Assembly: GCA_947646735.1 (NCBI GenBank)
Contig: CANTFK010000838.1
Span: forward strand, 453,629 to 517,628
Length of the DNA stretch: 64,000 nt
Direction: 5' to 3'
Source: Peronospora farinosa
Taxonomy: Eukaryota > Oomycota > Peronosporomycetes > Peronosporales > Peronosporaceae
Shown here: piece after piece, positions 33,509-45,627 of the stretch
Layout of the letters: each line of letters opens with the position of its first letter
Numbering within the stretch: the first letter of the stretch is position 1
Position numbers and translations under genes: made by a program
The notes under the pieces: model-generated
What the model was told of the DNA's origin: nothing
The model's database searches: none
What the model saw: only the letters and a program-made list of their open reading frames with translations

Positions 33509-36263
33509 TTAGTGAATGTTCTGGAAAAGGCGAATGGTCCCATCGGCACCACCTGTAACAATCCACGGCTAAACGATCAAAGCAAAAAACAGAAGTTAGT
33601 GTGGAAACAGGAACATTTCAGACAAGGATAAAAAACGCTTACCAGGACAGGATGGAAAGCTAGCGTCATAACACCGAGGCCACCGGAAACTTCGTGGCCA
33701 CGCAAGATCTTGAGCGGAACAATCAACGGATTCTTCATCAGATCTCTACAAACATCATCATTTGATCGTGAGTCAGCTCAACCGTTTCGTCTCAGTGACA
33801 TAATTCAGTGTCAAGAAAGAGAGCAGATCGCATTACGTACGAGTAGACCATGGCGTGGAAAATGTGAATAGTGCCATCGTCCGAAGCAGAAGCCATGAGA
33901 GGGTACTTGGCGTGGAATGACACATCACGGACAGCTTTTTCGTGATACTTGAGTGTTTTGAAAGGCCTCGAGGACAGATCAAGATCGAACCAGCACAATC
34001 TGCGGTCGTAACTACCCACAAGCAGGTGGTCACCGTTCGGGTGCACGGTCATGCTTGAGATCCACTTTACACCTGAAGACAGCTTCTTCACGATCGACTG
34101 CTTCACGAGGTTGTACACACGCACATGGCGCTGAGTAGCGTGGAAGAAAAATGGCTTGGACGGATGGAACAGAACGCACTGCACTTGACCTACGCTCTTT
34201 TGGAACGGATTTTGAGTCTTACGTTTTGAAAGCTGGTGGATCAGCACTGCTCCCGATCCGGCGCCAGGGGAGACAGTGGAGAGGTAATCTCCCTTGTGAT
34301 GCCACGCCACGTCCTTCACGTCACTCGTGTGGTGCAAAACAACACGAATACCAGTACCCACACGACGTTCGAGCCACGGTCGTTCAGTAGCAGCTTTTGA
34401 CTTGTGCTTGTCTTTGGTACCGCTGTAGAACCGCCAAGTTACAGGCACCTTCTTCTTTAGCGCGTCAGCCTCTACAGTGGCCTCATCCTCGTCGACAATC
34501 TGGACATCATCATCCGTGCTATCTGTCTTGCCATCCTCCTTGTCGGTAGTTTGAATGCAATCGTCAGCATCACCAACGAGTGCGTTAGTAAGTTCCGTTT
34601 GGTCCGCGCTACCCGTTCCTGTAGCAATAATGAAGACCTTCTTAGCAGCTGCAACAGCCAGCAACTGGTGATCCTTGTTTGGGTTCCATGATAACTTGTG
34701 CACCACGGCACCAACGTTATACACCTGCAGACAACGTGAGGTCTCTAGCTCCCAGACACGCACAGTGAAGTCATCGGAGCCTGAAGCCACATATTGGCCG
34801 TACGGATCCACAGCGAGCGAGCGAATACGCCCAGTGTGGCCATTGAAGACAAGAGCCAACGTATTGGGGAAGGGACGCAGATCCTGAGGTTTTGGCAGCT
34901 CTGGCACGAGCGACTCCGGGTCAATGTTAAGCTTGCGCTTGTTAACACGAGGCGCCAAGTAGAGATCCAAGCACCGTTCAAAGCGCTCACGAACAAAACC
35001 GTTGTAGCCGCACACTTCACGAAGCGACTTGAACTTTTTTGGCATGAAATTAGTCTCACGGTCCTCCGGCTCGGCTTCTTCCCAAGCACGACGTTCCTCT
35101 TTAGTAAACAGATACTCATTTGGGGGGTTATACGACTCAATATGTCCAGGAAGTGGCATCTTCGGAGCCTGCACGTTTGCTGGACCCTTGCGGGTTTGCG
35201 CTTGGTCGTCGTCGAACCACATCTGGTACACCTCAGGCTTTTTCTTAGGATCCTTGTCAAGTTTAATGCGACCTTCCTTGATGCCCTTCATGATCTTTAT
35301 TACTTTCATGCGCTCCCATTTTGAAGGCAAAAATCGGCTCTTAGGCTCAATATCGTTGCCCATGGAGTGGATGATTTCATTTGACGAGTAAATGTCGACG
35401 TAGTCCGGGTACGCTTCGAACTCTGGATGTGCGAATGCACCAGCTTGCATACGACGGATGATTTCCATGTCACGGTCCGAAACAACGATCTTTCGGTCGT
35501 TGTAAGCATCATACACTGTGCGGCTGTTTAGGCATAAATGTAGTGTTAGCGCATCCTGCATATTATTAGATCAAGCACATTCAGCACAGCTTACTCGTAG
35601 TTCGGGTCATCCTTCGCAGCAATAGCATCATCAATGCCGTCCCCATTGTTTGACTTTATGATCTTCTTGCCCTCTACATTATAACCAATGTGGTCATAAT
35701 CTTCATACCACCGAAGCGGTACGTTGCCGATCGTATTGACATTTTCCTGCTTGCAGCAACAACATCTCAAAGGTTAGCTCAAAGTTACACGTGCACCTCT
35801 TCCTCAACTGCCCTACCTCATCGTCCGAAGACAGGTCATCCACGTGCAGCTGTGATGCCACCGACAGAGACCCGTCTTCACGCATTTTCTGTATCTCCTT
35901 TTCTCGGTCCACAGTAAAGTGACGCGTTTCCTTTTCCAACTCCATAAGCTCAGCATCTTCTTCTTCATCATCATCATCGCTGTCATTGTCGGACGACGAT
36001 CCCTGGTCCTCAAACTCGTCGTCCTCTTCATCGTCACTCTCCTCCGTCTCACTCTCCTTCTCTTCTTCTTCTTCTTCTTCTTCTTCCGTCTCCTTCTCAT
36101 TTTCAGCCATCACGCTTTTCTTCTTAGAGCTCTTAACTGGAATCTGCACCTGCTGTTTGTTCTCCTTCTTTACCACAACACCTGCCGTCTTCTTGCTGCT
36201 GTCATTAGCACGAAGCGTGGACGTCTTTAGTGGTGCTACCGTCCTTTTCTTTCCGCGAGCCAT
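33509..36263 (-). CDS. BOP1: BOP1/Erb1 ribosome-biogenesis WD40 protein
   Basis: Exons on the minus strand are 36263-35817, 35746-35595, 35523-33841, 33745-33643 and 33568-33509 (814 residues; introns 70-95 bp). The first about 150 residues are Lys-rich then Glu/Asp/Ser-rich. The BOP1 N-terminal domain begins NTIGNVPLRWYEDYDHIGY and runs through VYDAYNDRKIVVSDRDMEIIRR and the KPEVYQMWFDDD and PGHIESYNPPNEYLF blocks. WD40 repeats follow (HTGRIRSLAVDPYGQYVASGS, then others) and the protein ends GGADGTIRLFQNIH. BOP1 works with Pes1 and WDR12 (PeBoW) in the nucleolus to mature 5.8S and 25/28S rRNA. It is divergently placed from the PI4-kinase gene. Confidence 0.95.
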
Positions 36264-36769
36264 TGAAAGTCTTCAAGTCCGTCGCTATTGACACTGATGG
36301 TGGAAGGGCTCGCAACCAGCAAAAAGTACGTGTACCGGTTATGTCGCAGTCACGATAAAATAACCCAATGTGGAAGAGGGATCTCTAAAAGACCACTTTT
36401 AGTCCATGGGTTTTTTATCTCGCACCTTACTTAAGTATCCCAATTGTACCCCCTCGAACATTTTACCACTTTGAAGAGAGAAGGCTCGCGCCGTGGCCCC
36501 TGCACCTTTATCTCGCTGTAATTTCCTATCTGAGCATTCGACGATTGGCCGCTCCATCTGATCGTGCTACCTGTTATTTTCTCTATCCAACGAGCTATTG
36601 GACGTGTGTATTATCCCTGGCAGAGACGAGTAATTAAGCGTCGCCCACTACGTCTTAGTCTGCATCCGATTGGCTTTTAGTGCTCTATATTACGTGCTAA
36701 TTAACGCCAAGCACCACGAAACGACGTCTTCTTCGTCGTAGCAGACCACTTTTGATCGTGTGGAGCGCC
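36264..36769. promoter_or_regulatory. Divergent promoter region between BOP1 and PI4-kinase
   Basis: About 500 bases separate the two divergent start codons and must contain both promoters. I saw no perfect match to the oomycete initiator and no repeat. The role is inferred from gene orientation alone. Confidence 0.4.
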
Positions 36770-39700
36770 ATGAAGGCTGCACGTGCCAGTTGTGAAGGTT
36801 ACCTCACCTTTCGTACGAGTCCATCATCACCTCCACCCATGCTACGTCGTTACTGCTTCCTTGTAGGCACTTCGTTCCATTACTATAGGTAAATACTATA
36901 CTATTTACACTCTTATGTTAATGTGGGGCTAAAGCTATGGCACTTTTGTGTGTATAGCACACAGGAGGATGCATATCACATGTTGCGGATCAAGGGCGAA
37001 GTGGACGTACTGGGCGTGCAGGAGTGGGACGGTAAAGGCAATATGCACATTTACCAGTATGGATTTCTATTTGCAACGACACAGAACAAGGTGTTTTACG
37101 CCTATGCAGATACGGCTATGGACAAAGAAAAGTGGATACGAGCAATTCAAACTGCAGTGGTGACGACGGTACCTCGACTTGCAGCGGCACTTTTCCAGCA
37201 TGCGTCACAGGATGGGGCAATTTCACCAGTGAGCAATGTGGCGGTATCATCCACTGAGACGGATGTGACGTGCAAGTGTCCGAACTGCACGCTGTTGACA
37301 ACCGAAGCAGTCGCTACAGGTCAAACGGCACCGATTGCAACGATGATGCTGTACAAATGCAACAGCTGCGATGTGTTGTTTTGTGATAAGTTTACGACGC
37401 ATAAGGTGCCATTACCGCAGAGATCATATTACTATGCCAAGCGCGTGTGTGATGGCTGCTATGAAGCACAGACTTACATTAACTATTTGCGTGCTATGGT
37501 GGAGCGTCTGAAGGCTGGTATTTGCTTGTATCCACGTCAGCTAAACCCCGAAGCACCGATTGAGCTCATAATGCCCAAGCGTCCGCTGCAGACGGAGTCA
37601 GCGAAGATTGCTATCGACTTGCTTGAAGCAAAAGTGATTACTGCAGAGGAGTGTGAGGAAATCTTGCTCAAGGATCGGCGATTTTATGACCACACGATGG
37701 ATCATCCCGAAATCCCACTCGACCTGAAAATATTGGGCCTGCACCGTGAATTTCGTGCTCGCAGCTTTAGCGTATACCGCGCAGTTATCTTGTTGCACCG
37801 TCACTTGGATAGTGATCCTCTGTTATTCAAGCCTATTGTGGAGAAGCTGCTTCACTTTTCGTACACACGTATTAACCAAGTGGAGTTCTATTGGCCCCAG
37901 ATTGTACACGCGTACTTATCGATTCCAAACTTTGATTTCGAGAAACTCTTTTGGCTGGATGAACTCATTTTGTCCGTGTGTTCGCGCTCCATTCACCTCG
38001 CACTGCTGCTTCGATGGCAACTGCAAGGCGCACTCGAGGACTCTCTAGATCCGAGAAAACCCAAGGAGATGCAAGACAAATACGCACGTGTAGTACGATT
38101 GATGGTTGAGATTGAGCGTGAGGTCGCTGGTGTGGATCGGGCCACTGTGCTCAGCCGTGATCCACAGCTAGGAGCGTCGCAAGTACACAAACGAAACTTA
38201 CCGCTGCCCACAGATGACCAGCTACAGGTTATTGTAAAGTTGACAGAGGAGATTGCAGACCATCGTTGGCAAGCGCAGAGTTCCGCTAATGGATGTGGCT
38301 CGCCTCCGAGCAGGGATTTATTCTTGCAATTGTCGCCATCCATGGTGCAGAATGGCGTGAGTCGCAGCAATTCGGCAGATGCCGATGTTGACAGCCGATT
38401 CCGCGATTTTTCGCGCTTCCAACAGCATCTGCTCACACCAAAGGAAGACTTGAACTCTATGCTGATCACGCACCCTACTGGTGAGGACATATACGAGCAA
38501 GATGAGCGGTTGTCTATTCTTGAAGAGGAGGACACTGATACAAGCATATTCAGTGAGTCTATGCGATGCATGAGTCGGACAGACAAGTCCCTGTTGGCGA
38601 AGCATTTCGCTGACGAATGCGACTTTGTGGAACAGATCACTGATATTGCAGAGACTCTACGTTTCGTACCATCTATTAAAGAGCGTAAGGCTCAGTTGCC
38701 ATCATATTTGGTGAAACTACATCTTCCGCCCATGGCGTATGTGCCGCTTGTGAAGGCTACGGATCCGTTTGAACGTATTGTACGAATACCTACGAAGGAA
38801 GGCACTGCATTCTCGACCAAGGCACGTGTCCCTATTTTGCTGATCTTTGAGGTGATACGCGGCAACCCTTTTGACGATGACCAATCAATCCCAGAGTCGC
38901 CGCGTTCTCCTTCGAAGCGAGCTCCAAATGGCAATTCTACATTAGAATCTTCCGAGGTCAACTATGTCGAAGATGACGAGATTGGGGAACTGATTGGACA
39001 CCAAACAAGCGAAGCCTTTGGTGGTGATTTGGAGGATGCGGAAGAAGTTGTAGCGGCAGCGGCAAACCCTCCTTCCTTTGCTCCGTATCATACCCCAATG
39101 GCCGCGTTTCGCTGTGTGCCTGTACCTCAGACACCAAGCCATGTTCCTGACAACGTATCAACGCCATCAACGACAACTCCGATGTTGATGCAACCTAACG
39201 AAAAACCAGTTGATGCAAATAGTGTACCAAAGGCCGAGGGCACACCATCAGCATCGTTTGAAATGGACCTAGCAACGTGCAACTTGACAGCAGAGGCCAT
39301 GGAGCGTGAAAAAGCACGCCGTAGGGATTTTGAGGCAGCCTTTGGCGAATCTTGGAGCTCAAAACGCTCAAGACTGAAGGCTACATCACCCTACGGCCAC
39401 CTTCCTGGGTGGGACATTGTGTCCATGATTGGCAAGAGCAACGATGATCTTCGACAAGAGGTATTTACTCTGCAATTGATTCAGAAGTTTATTGAAATCT
39501 TCAGGGGCGCGAATCTTCCTATGTGGGTAAAGAGATATCGAATCATCGCTACAAGCTCGTCTACTGGGCTAATCGAGACTTTGGTCAACGCGATTTCGCT
39601 GGACGGTTTGAAAAAACGTGAAGGCTATGTTTCCTTGCTTCATCACTTCGAAAAATCGTATGGGCCACCTGACTCGCGTCGGTTTAAGGAAGCTCAGCGG

Positions 39701-40213
39701 AAGTTCATTCGATCGATGGCAGGGTACTCGCTTGTGTGCTACTTCCTTCAAATCAAGGATCGGCATAACGGCAATATCATGCTGGATAACGAAGGCCACA
39801 TTATTCATATTGACTATGGCTTTTTGCTTGGAATCGCGCCAGGTGGGATGCTGAGCATCGAGACAGCACCATTTAAGCTTACAGCCGAGATGGTGGAAAC
39901 CATGGGTGGGCAGGATTCCGAGGGATTCAAAGAGTATGTGACGCTTTGCACGAGAGGTTTCCTTGCATGTCAACAGCACTGCGACGAAATATGTGACCTC
40001 GTGGACATAATGTCACGTCAATCGCCGTACCCATGCTTCCTGGGCATCGACGCTGAGTATATTTTATTGCGCTTGCGCTCGCGCTTCAAGCTGCTGCTAT
40101 CGAAACAAGAGACTGTGGCGCATGTGCTCGCGATCATTCGCAAAAGCAACAACAACTACAGCACTCGTCAATATGACAACTTCCAGCGTATGACGAACGG
40201 CATTCTTCCGTAG
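36770..40213 (+). CDS. PH-FYVE phosphatidylinositol 4-kinase (PI4K-beta type)
   Basis: Exons are 36770-36888 and 36958-40213 (intron 69 bp; 1124 residues). A PH domain occupies the first about 115 residues (EGYLTF...RYCFLVGT...MDKEKWIRAIQTAV) and is split by the intron. A FYVE-like zinc cluster follows at about 150-225 (CKCPNCTLL, YKCNSCDVLFC, RVCDGCYE). Next is a lipid-kinase helical (PIK) region at about 240-430, a long disordered linker, and a C-terminal kinase from about 840 with GKSNDDLRQEVF (ATP-site Lys), catalytic loop IKDRHNGNIMLD and metal motif HIDYGFLLG. The enzyme makes PI4P, typically on Golgi and endosomal membranes. PH and FYVE modules in front of a type III PI4K are unusual and probably direct membrane targeting. 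FYVE Cys spacing is partly atypical. Confidence 0.92.
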
Positions 40214-40450
40214 GTTCAGGATCAAGAATACAGAACGTGAAATAAATGTCCTTGCGCGTTAGAAAACAAACCATAACGTGCATGCTTGAGCGCATTAGCT
40301 GCATCAGTTGATATCGTAAAAAAACGTGCCTTGCTGCCACAAAAATAACGAATGCAGGAAAGAAATCAATGTGATGTATCATTCAGCCGATTATCACAGC
40401 GACGTAGCTCTTCGAGTAGCTGCGGTCACTGACGTCAAGCTTTCTAAAAC

Positions 40451-41599
40451 TTATACGGAAGAGAAGTAGCTGCTCAATCCCACGCGCTTCCGTAGCATAC
40501 ACCTCCGCGTGAATACTGTGTGAGCCACAGCGACAGCCACAATAGTAACGGCGCAAGCCAACGCAATTTTTGTGCCCGTGGAGGCATCCGAGATATTGGT
40601 AAGCGACCCGCCCGAGTCCTCTGCTACAAGCAAGTTGAAATAGACCGCAGCAACCAGTGTGACGAGCGCAAAAAGTCCCCAAATCACTCCCCAACAGCGA
40701 CTTGAAGTGTGCGTCATTTTGGCAAAGACCGACGCATCACTCTCATTTACACGGCGGGAGATGAGGTCGTCCCAGATATCGTAAACCGAGAAGAGGCAGC
40801 TCATGACTCCAATAAAGAGCGTCACAAAATGTAATGGGTCGACCGTCGTCCAAATGTTCAATGCCAGCAAGCCCGCAAGTAGCACAATAAAGCAGAAATT
40901 CAAAACCCGCAAGTAGCCATTATGTGCGTAGAAGATAAATAGGAGCAGGAAAAAGATGAGGACACCTGCTGCCACCTCGGAAGCCGTCTTGTCAGCACTC
41001 GCAATCATCAACCCCATACCCCACACTGCTGATCCAAGGTACCCCTATAGTCAGCATCAAATGTTACACAACGGATCAGCACACCCACTCTATAATGCAA
41101 GAACCGTCCTCTAAACAAGAGCATCGTACAGCTGGGAGAATGACCCACTGCAATCCACCAGCAGTCTTGGTCACACCACCTTCATCCGGATGCACTTCCA
41201 TCCCTTTCACCTGCAATAAGAATACGCCATAACAACAGTATTGCATCAGTTCTACTGACTATAATACATCATAACAGGTGGTTCGTACACTGCCGCACGT
41301 GAGCCACGCAGCTGTGGCGTGCCCCAGTTCATGGAGGAACACCGTCCTGCATCGATATTATCAGATCCTCTGTTACATCATAAACCTCATGAACTTACTA
41401 GAAACAATCAAAACCAACATACAAAATTTTAAAGGGGTGAAGAATCGATACGCGCCATCTACAGAGAAGAAGAAGAAGAAGAAAAGAGTTTAGTACGTAA
41501 CTTAGAACTAAAAGACTTATCTCACGTGTTTCGCATACAGTTTAAAGATAACGACAGCATAGCAAAGAATGAGAAAAATGGACAAAAACTGTTTGTCAT
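40451..41599 (-). CDS. Peptidase M50B-like integral membrane protein
   Basis: Exons on the minus strand are 41599-41526, 41346-41289, 41210-41130 and 41044-40451 (268 residues). The last three are secure. The first, which contains a hydrophobic FSFFAMLSLSL stretch, is inferred from splice phase. The zinc-binding motif of site-2-type proteases is present as VFLHELGHATAAW. It is followed by the block VKGMEVHPDEGGVT and AGYLGSAVWGMGLM, then at least five more hydrophobic segments. This pattern matches the M50B-like family of eukaryotes and bacteria, whose members are poorly characterised. Proteolytic activity is plausible from HExxH, but the substrate and compartment are unknown. The second intron (41347-41525) carries a GAAGAA tract at 41463-41486. 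Confidence 0.8.
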
Positions 41600-42413
41600 T
41601 GCAACACTCGAGAGACCAGTCAAGACTGCTCATAGTAAGTCACAATTGCTTCAAGTCGATGTGATAGCAAGTCTGGAAAGAAAGTAGTGATAGTACTCTA
41701 AAGTACAGCTAGAGGCATGATTGGATGAAAAGACGTTGAAACCCAAAACCGTTCCATATGATACACTCTGACTCACCTGAATGGATTTTCATGATGGAAA
41801 AATGGACAAAAGTCTTGGCTCGTACTTAAGTGCGTCCCTTACAAAGTTCATGTATATAAACCGATGCAAATCATCCGCCCAAAGATCAAATGGATTATCG
41901 AAAGAGTAGATAAATGACGTCAACTTTACTTGTAAATGATACACTGCTCGAGGCTAGACTAGTACAAACAGCGCAGTCTCTACTCCAATGCAATGAGAAG
42001 CAGCACCAGCTACTTTGTCGCAAGGGCAATTTGGTCAACTCAAAAGTACTGATTCAGCATTTACATACTTTTTTGTCAAAAAAATCCTGTTCTGGACTTG
42101 AATTGCATTGATGACGGGCTTCTGAGAAGCCATGGACCTCAATGGAAGTGTAGTCTTTAGCACATACATACATACTGTGCATATGTGCTCTGTAGGTAAG
42201 CCAGCGGAATCTTACTAACAAACAGCGATCATCCAAGGCAAAGGCTAGAACTATGCTACTAGCTAGCGAAGAGTTTGACTCTGACCAGCCTTCCCGTGCA
42301 TGTCTGCGCTCACTTGATCGCAACTTGTAACATGCGAGTACGTCGGTTAATCGAAGCACTTCAATCTAATACGAAAGCCATTCTCGACTTGATATAAAGA
42401 CATTCATTGCTTT
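41600..42413. other. Intergenic, no feature recognised
   Basis: About 800 AT-rich bases between the M50B-like start and the PIG-N stop. The small frames here show no family signature. It should contain the promoter of the M50B-like gene and the 3' region of PIG-N. Confidence 0.5.
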
Positions 42414-45400
42414 CTAGTTGGATTTCTCATCTTCATCGTTTTCTACTGAGTCGCACCCCTTGCCAATACACTCTAGATCCTGAACATAAATCCAAGCGAG
42501 AAAAAGTATCGTCGGTAAAAGGATGATCTGAGCATTGATGATACAAAACTCGGCGATGGAATTCCCCATCTGCTTCCAACTTCCTTCATTTATCACACCA
42601 AACAGGAGCTGCACAGCCAGAACGTCCGCAAAAGACACTGCCACGAGAATATATCGTACAACTCCAGTAGACTTTCCTTGCAGCTCCTTCTCTCGCGTTG
42701 ATACTGCCCTCGAAGGTAGCAGTATAATAAGACGAAAAGCACACCCGACAACAACGAAAGGGATCAAGAGCTTTAGTACCACAAGTGCATACGCAATAAA
42801 GGGAGCATGGTTTGGTAGAAAGCGTCGAATTGCTGGAATCTGGAAATTTGTCATGCTGGCCACGCTAGTGGTGCCGAAGAATGAGACTTGAGCAAAGAGT
42901 AAAAGCATCAATGCTCGCTGTACCTCACGAGTTACATAGACCCCTTCGGTAGCAGCCGCATCTGCTTCCATCATCAACCAGCTAACGAGCGCACTGCAAA
43001 GTGCCAGATAAAATAGCACTTCGTACGATGTGCTAAGCAACGCGAGTGCTGGGGTTAAAGCCAACATCACTCTAGTAAGTCGCTCAACCACCACGCGAAT
43101 TACTTCTCCACTGGTTTTTTGTTGACATTCCAAATCATTTTCATCCTCATGTTTAACCAAGCGCAGCCCCGCCGTTTTGCTCTTGCATTGAGTTTCAATT
43201 ATCATCCAGACCAGTGGCGTCACAGCAAGCACCCAGTTTGCCACCACGAGGAAACTCGGTGGGACTTCGTTGCGATCAAAGAAACTTGTGGTCCACTGCA
43301 GCGTTAGAAGTGCCAGCAATACAGGCAAGCCCCCACATACTAGCTTTGCTTTCCGCTGAGATATATGGGCATAAACTGTTGATACGCTACGAATCGATAT
43401 ACAAGCAAACGCCACTACAAGTAACGCACCAATATGAACTAGTGGCGTACTCTCGTTGAGTTCGCTTGACAAGCACGGGAAAATCGCAATTAGAAGACAG
43501 CTTGCTGACCAAGAAGTGCTTGGTGAGACTAACTTTTTCCCAAGCCAACGTTCTTTCAGCTGGATGTCACCGCTCAATTTGAACAGGTTATAGTTTGCAA
43601 TGTCCGGCTGCAGTGCTAGCAGAATGAATAGCAAACTGAAAATGACACGACGTTGATAGCCGAGTGCAACAAGCTCTAGAAAAACGAAAAGGAACGCAAT
43701 CTGAATACTCCACTGGCACCAAGAATCGTGTCCAACAGGAAGCACTGCTCGAAAATGATCGCGATGACTCCAAATGAACTTCCAAAAGACAAGAGGACAC
43801 ATGCCGTACAGATAGTAAGTAAGTGGCGAGTCAGCAAGATACCTCCACCACATCACAGCCACCACCGTCGCAATAAACTTGACACTAATCGTATGAGTGA
43901 ACAACCAGCGTACACGAAATGTATCAGGGTGGAGGTAGCCAAAAAACATGACTAAAGCCCAGCCGACGTAACCAAGCACGATAGATCCGAGCAGAAAAAA
44001 ACAGTCGTACGTATGGTAGTACACAATCGCGCTCCGGCAAAGCTCAATCATCTCTTGGCTCAGTATCTCTACGACACGATGCGCATCGTCATGAATTGAG
44101 TAATGCTTACCATCGCTTATGCTGCCAATGGCCTCGTCAAGATGGGCCTCTAGAGATGATACACGTTGGTGAAGAGATGAATATGGAATGAACAACAGCC
44201 CTCGATGAGCGCGTTTTACCTCTTCTTTGCGTAAGACGTGATTATACAATTGTTGTGCATTTGCACGCATGGCTTTTGCGCGATACTTGTCCTTGTTCAA
44301 GTATGTAAACGGCAGCACACCTACCGAGTTGCGGGAAAATGGAAGTCCAGCCAATGCACTTATAAGCGGTGCTACATCCGTCTGCATAACGTCCTTGCGT
44401 TTGTAGTCCAGTAGTGTCCCCCATTCACGTATAGCAGCTTGTTCCTCTGGCACCTGGGATTCCAGACGTGCCAGCACCTCCGCTCTAGATTGTGTCGGCA
44501 ATTCAATAACGAATTTTGTCGCGCTTGTATTGATCATCGTCGTCATCTCAGGGCCATGAACTCCAGCACCCCACACAATCATTGCGGTCCGCGTTTTAGC
44601 TGGAGCATCATCTCCATGATCACCATGAAGGTCCATTCCATGATCTGTGCTAACCACATACGCAGTACGTCCATCATTTCCATAATACTTCTCAATCGTC
44701 TTCTCCGTCTTCTCAATCAATCTATCAACAACTGCAATATTCTCCAAGTACTCTCTCGAGTCAGCCCCATATTTTGGTCCCGTCGTATCAGTGCCAAGAA
44801 AATGGCAATAGATCACAAGCTTTTCTTGATGTAACTGGTTGTACAACTTCCGGTCCCTTGTCTCCATTCCTCGAGTAAACAACTCTTCTACCTTGCGAAA
44901 AATCCACACATCCAACAGTGTCGTATCTTTTCGTACCATCTCCACCTCTTCTTGTGCCGTGTAATGCTCCTCCGTTGCTGGTGGTGCATGTCTTGCCAGC
45001 ATTGGAGCAACGTCTTTATTGCCATAGATAAAGGAACTACTGCTCTGATTGAACACCGAGTCAAATGGTACCGGGTGTTGCTTCCAGCTCTTGTAAACTG
45101 CATGAGGATCCTCATACATCCCAGCGGTCAAGGCCACATGACACGGTCGACTTTCAGTCGGCGCGTGATTGTGTGAGACGCCCCAACTACCACGATGACG
45201 CATGACATCGCCCAGGAAAGAAGAGCGATTGTCAGAACTGAACGTAACGTTTTCAGTGCTCTCTGGGTTGAGGTCGTAGTGGTCTGTAAAGCCGGCGACA
45301 ACTTTAAAGAGCTTGTCGACACGACAACCATCTAGAGTAAAGATAATGACGCGTTTGGCCGGAGGAGACGAGGTGTAGTTGGCATTGGGAATAAAGGACT

Positions 45401-45494
45401 CGACATGTGACTGGAAGTAGATATCAAAGATACTGAAGATGCACAAGAGGTGAAAAGCTACGCCCAACAACAGCAACTGGGTGATACTGTCCAT
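42414..45494 (-). CDS. PIGN: GPI ethanolamine phosphate transferase 1 (PIG-N/Mcd4)
   Basis: A single exon. I start at the ATG 45494 (MDSITQLLLLGVAFHLL), giving 1026 residues with an immediate membrane anchor; the frame stays open to 45557. The luminal alkaline-phosphatase-like domain has FTLDGCRVDKL (metal Asp), the nucleophile region APTESRPCHVALTAGMYEDP, YCHFLGTDTTGPKYG and STDHGMDLHGDHGDD. About a dozen membrane helices follow in the C-terminal half. The enzyme adds phosphoethanolamine to the first mannose of the GPI precursor in the ER. Two positions look divergent from what I expect in the family: Cys for Gly after ESRP, and the segment after DHGM. Both may be lineage features. It lies in tandem with POP4. 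Confidence 0.95.
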   Translation of the reverse strand: MDSITQLLLLGVAFHLLCIFSIFDIYFQSHVESFIPNANYTSSPPAKRVIIFTLDGCRVDKLFKVVAGFTDHYDLNPESTENVTFSSDNRSSFLGDVMRHRGSWGVSHNHAPTESRPCHVALTAGMYEDPHAVYKSWKQHPVPFDSVFNQSSSSFIYGNKDVAPMLARHAPPATEEHYTAQEEVEMVRKDTTLLDVWIFRKVEELFTRGMETRDRKLYNQLHQEKLVIYCHFLGTDTTGPKYGADSREYLENIAVVDRLIEKTEKTIEKYYGNDGRTAYVVSTDHGMDLHGDHGDDAPAKTRTAMIVWGAGVHGPEMTTMINTSATKFVIELPTQSRAEVLARLESQVPEEQAAIREWGTLLDYKRKDVMQTDVAPLISALAGLPFSRNSVGVLPFTYLNKDKYRAKAMRANAQQLYNHVLRKEEVKRAHRGLLFIPYSSLHQRVSSLEAHLDEAIGSISDGKHYSIHDDAHRVVEILSQEMIELCRSAIVYYHTYDCFFLLGSIVLGYVGWALVMFFGYLHPDTFRVRWLFTHTISVKFIATVVAVMWWRYLADSPLTYYLYGMCPLVFWKFIWSHRDHFRAVLPVGHDSWCQWSIQIAFLFVFLELVALGYQRRVIFSLLFILLALQPDIANYNLFKLSGDIQLKERWLGKKLVSPSTSWSASCLLIAIFPCLSSELNESTPLVHIGALLVVAFACISIRSVSTVYAHISQRKAKLVCGGLPVLLALLTLQWTTSFFDRNEVPPSFLVVANWVLAVTPLVWMIIETQCKSKTAGLRLVKHEDENDLECQQKTSGEVIRVVVERLTRVMLALTPALALLSTSYEVLFYLALCSALVSWLMMEADAAATEGVYVTREVQRALMLLLFAQVSFFGTTSVASMTNFQIPAIRRFLPNHAPFIAYALVVLKLLIPFVVVGCAFRLIILLPSRAVSTREKELQGKSTGVVRYILVAVSFADVLAVQLLFGVINEGSWKQMGNSIAEFCIINAQIILLPTILFLAWIYVQDLECIGKGCDSVENDEDEKSN

Positions 45495-45627
45495 AGGCTG
45501 CAAGGCTTTTGTCTGTTGTCCGTTTATTAAATCAAAGACCAGCACCTTATTGTCCACTAATTAGATGAAGTGTTGGCGTCCTTAGTGGAAAACATGTGGA
45601 ATAGAGACAGATGCGTACTTGTGCCGC

